NCBI GenBank assembly: GCA_029641185.1
Contig: JAPWGK010000005.1
Span: 1,302,001-1,366,000, forward strand
Reading direction: 5' to 3'
Length of the DNA: 64,000 nucleotides
From: Pseudofabraea citricarpa
Lineage: Eukaryota; Ascomycota; Leotiomycetes; Helotiales; Dermateaceae
The notes under the pieces are model-generated. The model searched no databases and was not told where the DNA came from. It saw nothing but the letters and a program-made list of their open reading frames with translations. Positions 34,392-46,403 of the stretch are shown here, one piece after another (positions within the stretch are counted from its first letter, which is position 1; each line of letters starts with the position of its first letter). The translations under genes were made by a program, and so were the position numbers.

Positions 34392-34908
34392 TCAGTCCTT
34401 TGGCTTCGACGCCGTCCTCCCTTTGGCGAACTTCTCATGCCATTTATTAACCTTCTTCGGGGCCGCTGCCGACGCAGACGCAGACGCAGACGCATCGTGA
34501 AGCACCAGCTCCAGCGTGTCCGCGATCGACGCAATGGAGCACACAGAGGCCACAGGGATCCCGCCCGCTCCCTCGGCTTGGGCTTCCGTCGACGACGGCT
34601 GCAGGATCAGGATCGGGTTCGACGTGTTCTTCTGCCGGATCTGGTATGCCTTGTCGGCGGAGCAGAGAAGCGCGTAGCCTCCTGCATTGTTGTTGCTGTT
34701 GTTGCTGTTGTTGTTGTCGTCGCTGGCTTTGATCGTTAGCCTGCAGAGAGAGTGGTTAGTCATTGACAGCACACCTGGGACCGGGTACACCATACGTTGG
34801 AGGGTCGTCGGATTCTAGAGCTGCTAGGAGCTCGGCCGGTAGCTCTAAGAGCTTGAAGGCCTGTTGCTGCTGTGCGGCCGAGAAGGGGATTCCGTCCTCT
34901 TGTGACAT
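34392..34908 (-). CDS. DCC1: Sister chromatid cohesion protein Dcc1-like, short form
   Basis: 153 aa, two exons (34796-34908 and 34392-34740) with an intron at 34741-34795. LLELPAELLAALES, then TLTIKAS and GGYALLCSADKAYQIRQKNT match the N-terminal part of Dcc1, a subunit of the Ctf18 alternative clamp loader. An Asn-rich insert (NNNSNNSNNN) and a (Ser-Ala)n run are present. The protein ends KVNKWHEKFAKGR...KPKD. Human and yeast Dcc1 are near 390 aa; the winged-helix C-terminal part is missing here. Ascomycete homologues may be naturally short, which I cannot confirm, or exons further on could have been missed. It is convergent with the LYC1-like gene. Confidence 0.75.
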
Positions 34909-35928
34909 GGCCCCTGTGTTTTTTTTTTGTGTTTTTTTGGTTGCGATGTCTTTTTGGATCCGGCCCCGGGTGTTGTTTGGCTTTCTTCCGTCTGCACGTC
35001 ACACTACACAGAGGCAATCTTGTCGGTTCGGGCTTAATACCACCAATATGGTGTGTGGTCATGTGATCTGGCTTTACTGAATATGTCCGTACTGTATATT
35101 GCTATCGAGGGATCTAGAATCGGATTGACCACTAGTGCACACGGTGTATATGTGGTTGCGGGGCCATTTGCGTTTTACATTGTAACCTCTTAAATGCCCT
35201 TCAGTAGAAGTCTACTCAGGTGCTGGTGGGTTACAAGAGTATCATGTCTATGATCCAGTGTTTCGATCACGTGGTACTGAGTACCGTCACCTCTGCTTCC
35301 GGCTCTCTGTGTGATCACGTCTTCCCCAACCTCAGGCCATAAGCTGCCATGCGTTCGTAAAAAAAAAAACACCCCTTACAGTTGATACCAATAATGATTC
35401 TATACTCCCAAACCCACTCTCCAATACTAACCCCAATATCACATGACTAGCGCACCCCCATGTGGTGTGATGACTGGGTCCCTGGTGTTTGGAATAAAGG
35501 ATCTGACTCCTGGGCCAATTACACCCCTTGAACAACAACCCAAAAATCTCCGTCCAAGGCTGAGCTCTCCGTTTTCCCGTCTTCTCGTCTTCTATTTTGG
35601 AAACAGGGTCATGCCTTGCATGAGCCAATTAAAAACTAACTCTGGGCCAGCGAAGCTTATAGCTGCTACTGCTAGTAAGTACTCATGCATCTGTAGTCAA
35701 CAAAGTCGCGTCCTCAGTTCATCCGTTGTTTACACCCAACCAGATGCGCAAAACACCTGCCATCCCTCACCACAACACCGCCAAACCGAGAAATACAGAA
35801 GTCTGTAATCGACGAACGACCACAAAAGAGGCCGACATGTGGGAGGCCCATTGACCGACCACGACCCCCCAAGCTAGCCCATTTTATCTCGCAGCCTCGA
35901 ACACCTCCCGCCGCCCATCTTTTCTGCA
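34909..35928. other. Divergent promoter region, DCC1 and Rho-GEF
   Basis: About 1 kb with homopolymer T (34920-34940) and A (35358-35369) runs. Open frames at 35332-35808 have no coding features. No RNA gene was recognised. Confidence 0.5.
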
Positions 35929-38900
35929 ATGGTTCGGGTCACTGAGGAGCTTGCCATACCAGAGCAAGTCACCCTTTACTATACCATCGATCCTCTCCTC
36001 GCAAACCTCCCCGTCCTCGTCTTCCATGGCCCCTCCACGACTACCAATTCCACCCTCAACAGCTCGAGGATACAGATCCACGTCTTTACGGCTGCAGGAT
36101 TCCAAAGCTACCCGCGCATTACCATCTCACCGAACTCCCCACTCTATGCGTCAGTAGATCGTCTGCCGCGCGACAGGCAGGGCGAAGAGATATGTCGCGG
36201 TCTAGCTTTCGGCCTGTTGAAATATTTTAAGGAGTTATCAGAGGTTGCCAAGAGCGGGTTGATACTACAGGCAGCGACGTCCAAGTCCAAGAGACCAGGT
36301 TCGGGGCAGAAGCTCTTCGACGAGCAACATGCCGCTGATCTGGCAGCGTCAATGATCCGGGTGGACAACATAGGAGAGATTCTTCAGGATCTGGAAGCCG
36401 CTCTACGACCGCAGAACGTCGGGTATGTTGATGTCGACTTGGTACTCCCCCCGAATTCAATTGCCCACTTTCAAGAGCCAGACGAGGACGAGGAGCTAGA
36501 TGAAGATGAGGCGCTGGACCCAACATTGAGGCAGTATGGAGTGTATGCGCCATTAGTAAAACTCTTCGGTGATGTAGCCTTCCTCCCGACGTCCAAATTA
36601 AGGCGCGCTCCTTCGCGACCCACGAGTTTGCACAGAAGCAAGTCTTTCATGAAGGATCAAAAATTGTCCCTGAGGAGAGAGATGGCCGAGCTGGTGGATA
36701 CCGAAGAACGCTATGTTATGAAGATGCACGAGTTGGTCAACCATATGGCAGATGAGTTCCGAGTCAAGGCAAAATCTAGAACTTTTGGCAGCTTTAGCCC
36801 TTCGGAAGACGATCTACAAAAATTATTCCCGAAATCCTTGGATCGAATTCTCGTCATCAATTCTGCCTTCTTAGCAGCCATCAAAAAGGTGATGGATGAG
36901 ACTGAGGAGGATGCTATGCAAGATCTGGAGAGTCCACTTGTAGGTTCCGCCAGTTCGCGGCATGGAGGTACCGGACGTGTAAAGGACCCTACTGGAGCTC
37001 TAGCCTTCTCTAAAGTCCTCCTCGAATGGTTCCCGCAGTTCCAAGATTGTTATCAGGAGTACATTCGAGCCAGCCAGGAGTTCCCACAGATAATCTCAAG
37101 TTTTCTGAAGCAGCCGTCAAGTTTCTCTCAGCGCGTCCAGCAGACTGGGGAACAACGTCTTCGATCAGCCGTAATCGAACCTGTACAAAGGCTGCCACGA
37201 TACAGTCTTTTCATTGATAATATTGTCAACTTTTTACCGGTCCTGCATCCTGCTTTGCAATCGATGCTCAAAGCAAGAGACATAATTACTGCGATTTGTT
37301 CTCTTGATCCACCTGCTGCCGACAAGTCACAAGTTGTCAACCGCCTGAAGAATCTTGTTGAATTCTGGCCTTCAACATTGCTCCCACAAGGACGTCTGAT
37401 TACAGCAATCGATTTTCTTGAATTGGCAGCACCTTTTGACATGCACCAGTCACCGGGGTCTGACAGTTCGAGGCTGGGCATGTTTCTTCTCTTCGCGGAC
37501 TGCTTCGTTATCTTGAAAAAGTCTAGAGAATGCAACCTTTCCGCGAGAGGCTTTCTGGCTGAGGTTGACAAACCTTCAGCAGCTTCAATGATGGCATCTG
37601 TGACTGCCGCCGCTGGCGGACAGAAACATATTTACGACTTCTCTTTTTCCGGTTGGCATGTATTGGGCGACACTAGATTTACCACATCTGATGATGGGCG
37701 CATTCTCTCTATGATATCAGCTGGTGGGCTTAAAGATACAGGCAGCGGTCGAGAACGGACAAGTTCTTCTCCTTCGGTACGATCATTTGTACTCCAAGGA
37801 TCATATGAAGCAAAGGCATCCAGATTGGCGGAAGAAATTGTCAAGGCAAAGGTTGAAGGAAGATTCTCGGAAGCAGAACGCGAGACAGATACTTGGTGTT
37901 TGCGTTCAGGGAGATTAGCAGATGGCGGTCTTTATTTGTACACGGCCGTATTTGCCGAAGGCATCGACACGCTCAAGAAAGACAGAAAAGAGCCTGCCCC
38001 TATTCGGATTGTGGTCGACCATGATAAGGGCACCAAAGGAGCTCCAGTCGGCCATTATGGGGTGGAGATTGTTGCTAATATATCAGTAATCGGCGGCGGT
38101 GCCAAGTTCAAGATGGAGATAGATGGTCTCAATGATCGAGTCTATGTGGATGACGCTTTGGTTGATACCGTCATGCCAATCTTCTCAAAGAGAGGTATGT
38201 GTTACATATTATATTTCTTTACGTTGTTGCTAAATACCTTTAGTCTCCGACCTCCTCCAACTGCAGCATTGCACCAGCAATCCAAATTTAACAACTCCGT
38301 TTGTTCACTTCCACACAAAAATCCTCAGATCTCTTCAGCTCATGTCTGAGAATGAGAAATCCAAGTCATTTCGACCTTCATCACCTGTTAAAATATTGTC
38401 GAGCTTCCTAAATGGTGGGTTCAACAGTTCAACGACGTCGTTCAGCAACTCGGTTAGTTCTAAGCACAATCGAACTCCAGTCTTGGGCAGCATTCCATCA
38501 ATGCCTTCAATGTCAAGGACAAGTAGCAACAAGTCAATGCAGGAGATCGATGGCAAGAGTAGTGTGCGTGCTACTCTCGATGATAGTCGGCCCATGAATC
38601 CCCTAGTACGACTAGAAGAGACGTTCACTGGTTACGTAGCTGCACTGCAATCTCGAAAGGGAAATGTGGTTGGGAAAATATTAAGAAGTCGAGGAGCTGC
38701 TGATGAACTTGCTGTCAATGAGGTGTATAATAAGTTCATTGAGTTTCCCTTCGATCTCCGCACGGCTTCTGAAGCACCTTTTGATGTTCTCTTCGTTGCC
38801 TTTGAGAAATTCCTCAGGATGGCTTGGAGAGACCAGATGGGTCAAGTCATGTCGGTACAGACTTTGGACTCGTTGCAAGAGAATGCTCTGAAGATGTATG

Positions 38901-40570
38901 CCGGAGACTTTGCCGATTACGTCAAGATGGTATTTGGTGAGATGGCTCCTCAAAACCGAAGAGCCTTCATTGCCATCATCAAGTTGTTGGCTGATCTTCT
39001 CGATGGATGTGGAAATGACGGCGACAGAGGTGCTCTCACAGCTGCGTTTGCTGAGTTGCTGGTCGTTGAGGGAGAGCCACATAACTACATCAATCTTCTT
39101 GATCGAGTCGTTGAAGATTCTGATCGTCTCTTCGACGATATAGGTCCTGGTGCAAGTACAAATTTTGGCGGCTTCAGTAACTCTGCTTACGGCTCCGTGT
39201 CATCAGCGCATCGGTCAAACCCTTCGGCAACAGGATCACTAACTTCGAATGCATCTTCTCTACGACGACGCTTCGCAGATACCCTATTACGTTCAAATAG
39301 CAGCAATAAAGATCGTCCTTCGATGTGGCGAACACTCAGCAAGAATGATCGTCATGTTGCGACTGGGGAACCAATTCAACCATCCAGTCTTTCGAAGGTT
39401 TCGCTCAATCGCTCCAGGTCTATCGAGTCACCGAATAGGAGACCGAACTCTCGAGACAGACCTACAGTACTGGGTGCATTTGACGAAAGACCATCAAGCT
39501 CACATGCACCACAACCTAAACTTTCACCGATCGGGGCCTCTCCTCCTGCTGAGACTCATAAAACACTTAAGAAGAAGCGACGATCCTCTTTGTCTGACCT
39601 CAAGTCTATGATGGCGGCTGCTACTCTAGGAGGCAGCTCTCCCCTATCTCCTTCCCCAGACCATAAAACAAAAACATTAAGTAAATTAGGCTCCCCACGA
39701 ACACCCGTTACTCCATCTCCTACGAAGATCCCAATCTCAAATGGAGGAATCATGGACCGGAATAGAAACCTGTATCGAACTGGCTCTCCCGATCCAAAAC
39801 AGAAAGAGAACTATCCTTCATTAATGTCACCTCCACCTCGCGTTATCGGCAGCCTTACCGAACGTCCTCAAAATCTCCCTTCGCCTGCTCCTACAACGGA
39901 ACCTGTTCTAAAAGAGGCGTGGACACCAAGGCACAGTAAGACAGTCTCTCTGTCCTCCAACATCCCAACCTTAAGAGGCCGTACGAATTCAGTCGTCCGA
40001 CCTACCACCTCAGCAGGCATACCAAATAAGCCCAACACGCCTGGAAGACTACGATTGCAGAGTCCTCAAAAATTACGAGAGAGACTAAAAGACGAAGCCA
40101 AAGCCATTAGCGCAGCGGAAGAGAGCTTGCAAACAGAGCTCAGCAAGATTGGGGAAGAAATGGCTCGTTTAAATAACAGCTCATCTTCATCACCCTCCCT
40201 ACAAAAGGTCTCTACACAAATGAAGAACATCGAATCTCGCATACCCATCCTGGTGTCTGATCTCACTTCCCGTAACGAGGCATTAAAGCAAGACATGGAG
40301 AAGTCCATCGAAGGTCTTGAGACTAAAGTCAAAGGTCTTGATCAGCTGTACAAAGAAAGCAGCGCCGAGAACGAGCTCCTCTATGAGAAGTTCAACGGAG
40401 AACTCGGAAAGATCGTCAAGGCACTCAAAGGAAAGGGCAAGGAAGACAAGGAAGAGTTGATCACCAAGATGAAAGAGGCCAGCGAGGAAGCGGCCAAGAC
40501 GAAGAAGGAGAACGCAAGACTGAGGAGGGAGATTGTAACTCTGCGTACATTGTTGAAGGCTGCTGAGTAA
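35929..40570 (+). CDS. Rho guanine-nucleotide exchange factor (DH-PH) with RhoGAP-like region
   Basis: 1530 aa in two exons; the intron at 38195-38243 (branch tgctaaat) joins two long open frames that otherwise look like separate genes. After an N-terminal region of about 230 residues with an acidic patch (DEDEELDEDEALD), the DH domain runs about 240-480 (LRREMAELVDTEERYVMKMH, then VIEPVQRLPRYSLFIDNIV, the most conserved DH helix). A PH-like region follows (about 485-690). Residues about 870-1050 resemble a RhoGAP domain (KILRSRGAADELAVNEVYNK, then FIAIIKLLADLLDGCG...), with an Arg in the position expected for the Arg finger. A long Ser/Pro-rich disordered region and a C-terminal coiled coil (about 1365-1530) complete it. 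It probably acts on a Rho-family GTPase in polarity or wall signalling. The RhoGAP reading is my inference. Confidence 0.88.
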
Positions 40571-40958
40571 TGTTTATTTGGTTGACGAACGTTTTGATAT
40601 TGTGGGATTATTACATGGCGTGTACGACTGCTGAATAGCCTTACTGGCGGGATGGGTGATTGGCGATGGGCGATGGGCGTTCTTGGGCATGAATGGTTCT
40701 GATTCGGTTCTCGTGGCGTGTAGGATCTATCTGGTGTTTGGGGTTTGTAAGGTCTGACATTCAGCCTTTGTTGTGCAGTGATGCTCTACGTGTATGTACG
40801 AGATACATAAGACTTTTAAAAACGAAAAGCAAATTTTTAAAAACAAAAGGAACTCTTTTTTTGTTGTGTTCTAGGTTGATGTTGTGATGGCATACATTGG
40901 TACGCAGTGGCTATTAAGGTCGGCGGCAACTAGATAGGTAGGTAAACATCTCTCTCTC
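40571..40958. other. Convergent 3' spacer
   Basis: 388 bases between Rho-GEF and the CsbD-like gene, with short tandem gggcgatgggcgat-type repetition near 40663-40680. No gene seen. Confidence 0.5.
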
Positions 40959-41551
40959 TTACTTCTTCTCAATCTTCCCCTTCCCCTCCTTCTCCATCCC
41001 CTCACAACCCGCCAACCTCCCCGTAACCTCCTCGATCTTTCCCGCCGTGGAATTCCCACCCCCTGGTGTATTCGCCGCCGCCGCATTATCACCATCACCA
41101 TCTCTCCGCTCGTCGGCTGCCTATACATGTGAATCTGTTTAATGCCCATCCCAAAACCAAACTCCCCCGCAGAGAAGAAGAAGAAGCAGAAAACAGAAGA
41201 AGAGAAAAAGGAACGGGCGAAACAAGATAATGAAAATACCTTCTTCATCTCTCGCATCCCCTCGGCGCTATCCGCCTTCCCACTCTCCTGCCACCCTCTC
41301 GATCCCGTCGCGTTGCCGAGCGTTTCTTCTACGTAGCCCTTTTTTTTGTTGTTGTCGCTTGTTAGTTTTTCTCTTTTTTCTTTTTCTTTTTTTTTTTTTT
41401 GGGAGGAGGGGTTGAAAAGAGATGGGTGAGAGAAGAGAAGGGAAATAAATACTTTGGCGTATTGGGCGTGTCCTGATATGAGGGAGGCGGGGTTGTTTGG
41501 AGCTGTGCTGCTGCTGGTGGTGGTGGTGGTGGTTATGGTAGGATCGGACAT
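40959..41551 (-). CDS. CsbD-like small protein
   Basis: 119 aa in three exons: 41453-41551, 41240-41338 and 40959-41120; introns 41339-41452 (114 bp) and 41121-41239 (119 bp) are longer than most here and are A- or T-rich. After splicing the protein reads SLISGHAQYAKGYVEETLGN, then WQESGKADSAEGMREMKKA, then NSTAGKIEEVTGRLAGCEGM, with two CsbD-like GxxEExxG helices. Fungal members are often annotated as mismatch or cruciform-DNA recognition proteins and bacterial CsbD is a stress protein; a biochemical role is not established by sequence. Three exons each restore the frame exactly. Confidence 0.85.
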
Positions 41552-43064
41552 TTTGGATAGATGGGATGGATTGACGATGGTTGGGTTTGGTTCGGTTGGT
41601 TCGGTTGGTTGGTTTCTTCTTGGATGGAGTTCAATTGAGTGAAGTGAGAAAAGAAATGAAGAAGGGAGAATAGAGAATGGAGAGTGAAGAGTGAGTAAAT
41701 TTGATATTGAGAGAAGAGGGAGAGGGAGAGGAAATGGTGATGTGGTGATGTCATGATTACTCGAGGTTGTGGAAATAGTATATCGACTACTCGAGACTAG
41801 GAAAGAAGAAAAAGAAGAAGCGTCATGGAGTTTTTCATCGTGTATGCACGCACTCCTCCTTTCTCTGACGACTGATGTATTATTTGTCGGTGCTGATATT
41901 GAAATTCCCTTTTTCTCTCTCTCTTACTTACCTACCTACTTGCCCTACTTACTTAGGTAGGTGGGTATTTGCTATTCACAGGATTCTATTCCCGCCCATC
42001 ACGCAATGACTGACATCTCCTAAAATTCGGTGTAATCCTTCCTCCCGCCACCGAGATTCTCTTTCTCCTCTTTTCTATTCTTTTCTATTCTTTTTAAGGG
42101 TGAAAGACCGAGTTCATGTCTGGAGTTCTTGGAATATTCATGATTCGTTAACCTGCCCACCTACTTACCTAGGTACCTACCTACCCAGCTATGTAGAGGT
42201 CTTTGCAAACCCCAACCAGCAAACCCCCCTCGAAAGCATGTAAGAATCGATCCAGACAAAACAAGGTGCGTAGCACGGGTTACTTCTAAGTTCTTACCTA
42301 GGTAAGGTAACCTTCCTTCCCACCTACCTACCTACCTACCTACCTACCTACATATCTACCTACATATCTGCCTGTGGCACTTACACCCTGAGACTAGCTA
42401 GCTTCGGTACCAAACCAGCCATATATATACCCACAGGTACGTTCTGTATAGAGATATTCTAAAAAGCCGCCTCTCTCCTCTCTAACTCTCCCTATCTCCA
42501 AAAGCTGGATTATCCAGTATTTGTGCACATCATCCAGGTGGGTTCGGGACGAAGGCGGCCTTCGGATTGGATCTTTACTGACCTCTTGGAGATTTCCAAT
42601 GCCAGCTTCCTCTTCATGGTATATGCTATATGGTAGCTCTATACCTTGGGGTCTAGTTTACCATCCCAGATCAATCGATTCACGCGTGTAGAATAAGCTA
42701 CATTCAGATATGTTATCAGATCAGATCCTACCAAAAGTATGCATTGACATCAGCATATACTTACGTCCATCAACTACCCACCCACTGCAGCACATTTTCC
42801 AATCGTCACTTTGAAAGGGACACGGGCAAGAAATCAAACACTGGCGACAGAGAGAAAAAAAACCTAACATTCCGCTAATCAACAAAATATTGCCATCACG
42901 CAACACTGCTTATCTACTTTTTGCAATGTGGTGCTGCACTCAAGACATGGCTTTTCGCACCTTCTTCACCCTCTGTGTGTTCTTCAAGCCACTCTCGCTC
43001 AGACCCATGAATCACGAAGAAGGGACAGCGTCTTTACTTTCCATGCGCATAAATGACCCAACCC
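41552..43064. other. Intergenic region with CTACC repeats
   Basis: 1.5 kb, no gene. Contains three clusters of CTACC/GGTAGG repeats listed separately and pyrimidine-rich tracts at 42050-42095. Confidence 0.55.
41925..42374. repeat. Clusters of CTACC/GGTAGG short repeats
   Basis: Three clusters: 41925-41968 (inverted: cttacctacctact facing acttaggtaggtgg), 42153-42187, and 42296-42374 (about nine CTAC units). Similar motifs occur in other spacers of this window (32029-32056, 51985-52000, 63188-63200). Confidence 0.8.
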
Positions 43065-46000
43065 CTATGATGGCGTAGCCAACTCATTCAGCTTCTTCTT
43101 TTCATCCTCTGTGAGTTGCGCATATAGCGTGTTGAATCCTGCAATATCCTCTCTGGCCGCACGCACAAAGAATTCTGTCAGGTACGCTTGCGTCTCATCA
43201 TCCTTCTGTCGCAGGAAGAAACTTCCTTGGCCATCTCCTTGTTGGCCCCATGCCATCAGTTCTGCTTTTGTACTACCTAATCCCAAATCTAGAACAGTCG
43301 AATGTACATCTTCCCATCCGTCATCTCCATCATCGTCATCGTCAAAATCTGCTGCTGCAGATGCGGCAGCCGCTGCAGCTGACTGATGACCGGCTGCCGA
43401 AAGAAGCTCTTCGATAAGAACCTTGAGGATCTTGAGAGGAGCGGGAATAATCGTGTATTGGTCGGGGTCTGGTTCTTTGTGAACTTGAGTTTTGATAGTG
43501 AAGGGGTAAATCTCACTCTTTTTCGCTTGCGAGCGAGTCATAATTCTATTGCTAGTAGGCACAACCAGGTCCCCCTTGACAAGTGTACCTGCAAGTCTTG
43601 GATCGTTTAAGCTGAAAAGTTTTGAGAGGGCAATAATACTATTCTGTGTCAGCGAGTTTGGTTAGAGAACGGAAGGAGAACATACTTTTGTCTGATCTGG
43701 TCATAACCTGCGAAATTGACTGAGTTCTCAAGCCACTTGCTAAGAACGACTTGTAGGCCAACTTGACCGTTGATCTGGGTTTGATTCAAGAACTCAACAA
43801 CGTCTTGAGCTCCAACGAGAGAAAGACGGGCAAAGACTAGAATCAATGACTGGATAAAGGGAGCGGCTTCGGCAGTAGCGAGACGTGTTGCAACTGCTCT
43901 GAGAAGTTGCTCCAAGTATGGACCCAACCTCTCTTGGCCAGCCTTCTCAACAAGCTCAGCAGCAAGACCTCCAACTTCTGAGGCAGCATTATCTTCCATC
44001 GTGGGATCAAGTAAACGATCAATGATAACAAGGCAAACCTCAAGGCCTGAACGACCAGTCTCATCTTGCCATGCAAAGACTTGTTGATGGTCATGCATAA
44101 GCATAAACTTGATGGCTTCCACACCAGGTCTGAGAACTTCGCCATCAGTTGTAGCCATCAGAAGACGGTTCAATTTTGGTAACGCCGCTGCCACGTATCC
44201 TGGTGGCAGAGGTTCTGAACCATTCTCCGTCAGAGCCGCTAGTAGTTCAGTCGCGAGCTAGATCATGTCAGATTTAGTTAGCTATTAGGATCAGTGAAGT
44301 ACTTACTGTGACTAGCGGGTCATCCCCTGTTACATTAGCCACATCGAATGCACCAGTTAGCGAAGGAAGTACTTTGCCACAAAGAGCGGCATAAGCGTCA
44401 CCGCCAGCTAAAGAAACCACTACCTCTTCAAACGTCTCATTGACTAGCATGGTCAATAGGAAATTCGAGGCGCCATGCTTAGCAATGACAAATAGGAGAT
44501 CAAGAGCCCCACCGTCCGCGACACAGATTCTGGGGTCAATGCTCATAGCACCTCTCAGCGACTCAGCCAAGGTCACAAGCAGGTCGTCAGACTCTTCCAA
44601 ATCTGTCAGATCCTTCGCGTACAAGAACTCGGAAATAGAAGCTACGATAGGAACCTGACGATCAGCTGGAACAGTTTGGGCTTTGATGAACCCTTGAATA
44701 GCCTTTATACATGCAACCTTGACGACCTCAGATTCGTCCTTGTTGACTGCAGCAATAGTCCGGTCAAGTAGCTCTGGACCAAGGCTGGGTAGACTTTGAA
44801 TCAATATTCCAGCAACGAGATAACCTCGTGCTCTCAGGAGTGGCTCATCTTGCCGATTGATAGAATACTCAATGAGCTCCAGATACTGGCTGATGAGTTC
44901 TGGAGCCACAGCCTTGTCTACGTCGAGGAAATCGGTCAGAAGTTGGGTCAAAAGAAATAATGAAGCTTCGCGTGTTCTCCATGTAGCCGTTTCGGCACCG
45001 AACAGAGCTTTGGTGTAAACCAAGAGTCCTTCTAGAGCTCCCTGGTGGAGCCATTCACCGAGCTTGATCAGCAAATCGCCACAGGCGGTACGGGCCGTGT
45101 AGTTGGCCGTTACCGAAGTTTCTTCGGCCAAAAACAGATTAACGTCAATATCCCAAAGATCTTCTTCTTCTTTGGGAATCTGAGCATAACCAACCGCCAA
45201 TTTCATGACGTCCATAATCCAAGGCGTCCCTTGTACGCCACCGTGTGCTTGTAATTGCGCCTCAAGTTCCTTCTGGACTGGTGGTGCTCTCAAGCACGAT
45301 TGTAAGAAATCGAGCTCTTCCAAAACCAAAAAGTCAAGAGTATATGGTAGACCATCCGCATCTTCCAATCGTCCTTGCTCGTCATTTTCCACATACATAT
45401 CCCTGTATGGATCGTGGAGGATCGAGAGCTCTGCCCAAGTAGCACTGAATAAGACTGGACTCTGTGGAAGTAGCAGCTGAGGAAATACGACTCGGATCTT
45501 CATTAAAGTCTTAACAACTTGTAATTTCAAAGCAATGACGCCCCTCCAAGTTTCTGGCTGGTTTTTGTTCTCGCTATCGTATTCATCCTCGCCGGTGTTT
45601 GGCTTAGCCGGGAGCGGCTTCTTCAGGACCTCGAGGAAGAATGGGCTCCAGGCGTTCAAGGCTTCATCTGCGAACCCCTTGACCTCGGGGCCATGCTCGT
45701 CTCTGACCATATCCATGATATCGAAGCAGCCTCTGAAGACCGAAACAGCCAAAGCACGGAGTACCGGCTTTCGGTTCTCTGCCACAGCCACTCCATATAC
45801 CACATTGACAATGTCTCTGGCCACCCGGAAGAACTGATCTTCGCTCAAGCAATCGTCGACTAAATCCGACAGAACTTTGAGTGCGCCATGAAGCTGAGAA
45901 TCGGTACCAGTAGGGATGAGTTGTAGAAGGGCTGGGAGTAGAGCGGGCCATCGGTCGGGAAAGTCCACGCTCGCGATTTTGCTCACGCAGTAGCTATCAA

Positions 46001-46403
46001 CCCTCGAGATTAGCTTACACATCCAACGCCAGATGGGAGATAGGCAAGCTCACCTCGCAGCGCTCTTGATCTTCCGGTTATAGTCATCGCTGGTAGCCAA
46101 AGCCAAGAGCTGGACCCTCAATTGCTCTTTCGCAGCGTCCGCTATTTGGATGACGCTGCCAGGCTCAGACTCATCCGAGCCCGACCAATTCTTCTCGATG
46201 AAGGTCCTGAGCAGAAGAAGGGCACTCTGCCTAATCTCGGGGGTGACGCTACTGTGAGAACCGATCGCGGCAAGGGAGGTAGGATAGGCCGGTTGAGACT
46301 GGGCTTGACGGAGATGTATCTCGGCTTGCTTGCGTGGTCCCTCGGCGGCTACGTGCGTGTCTGCGAGGAGCTGCAGAAGCTGATCCTCCATGGTTCCGGC
46401 CAT
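43065..46403 (-). CDS. KAP114: Importin-9/Kap114-like karyopherin
   Basis: Nuclear import receptor of the importin-beta family, 1060 aa, four exons: 46054-46403, 44307-45993, 43686-44257, 43065-43638; introns 45994-46053, 44258-44306 and 43639-43685. The N-terminal importin-beta region (LRQAQSQPAYPTSLAAIGSH, then IRQSALLLLRTFIEKNW) and SVDFPDRWPALLPALLQLI match the importin-9 group. An acidic segment near the C-terminus (FDDDDDGDDGWEDV) is characteristic of Kap114/importin-9, which imports histones H2A-H2B and TBP. Splicing intron 3 gives QNIIALSKLFSLNDPRLAG, a family landmark. Length agrees with yeast Kap114 (about 1000 aa). The second in-frame Met (MEDQLL) is 4 residues downstream of the chosen start. 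Confidence 0.94.

Noticed and set aside
38342..40570. Separate gene starting at ATG 38342
   Set aside because: A 49-bp intron with good sites joins this frame to the DH-PH frame (giving VSDLLQLQHCTSNPN at the junction), so one 1530-aa gene is the simpler reading.
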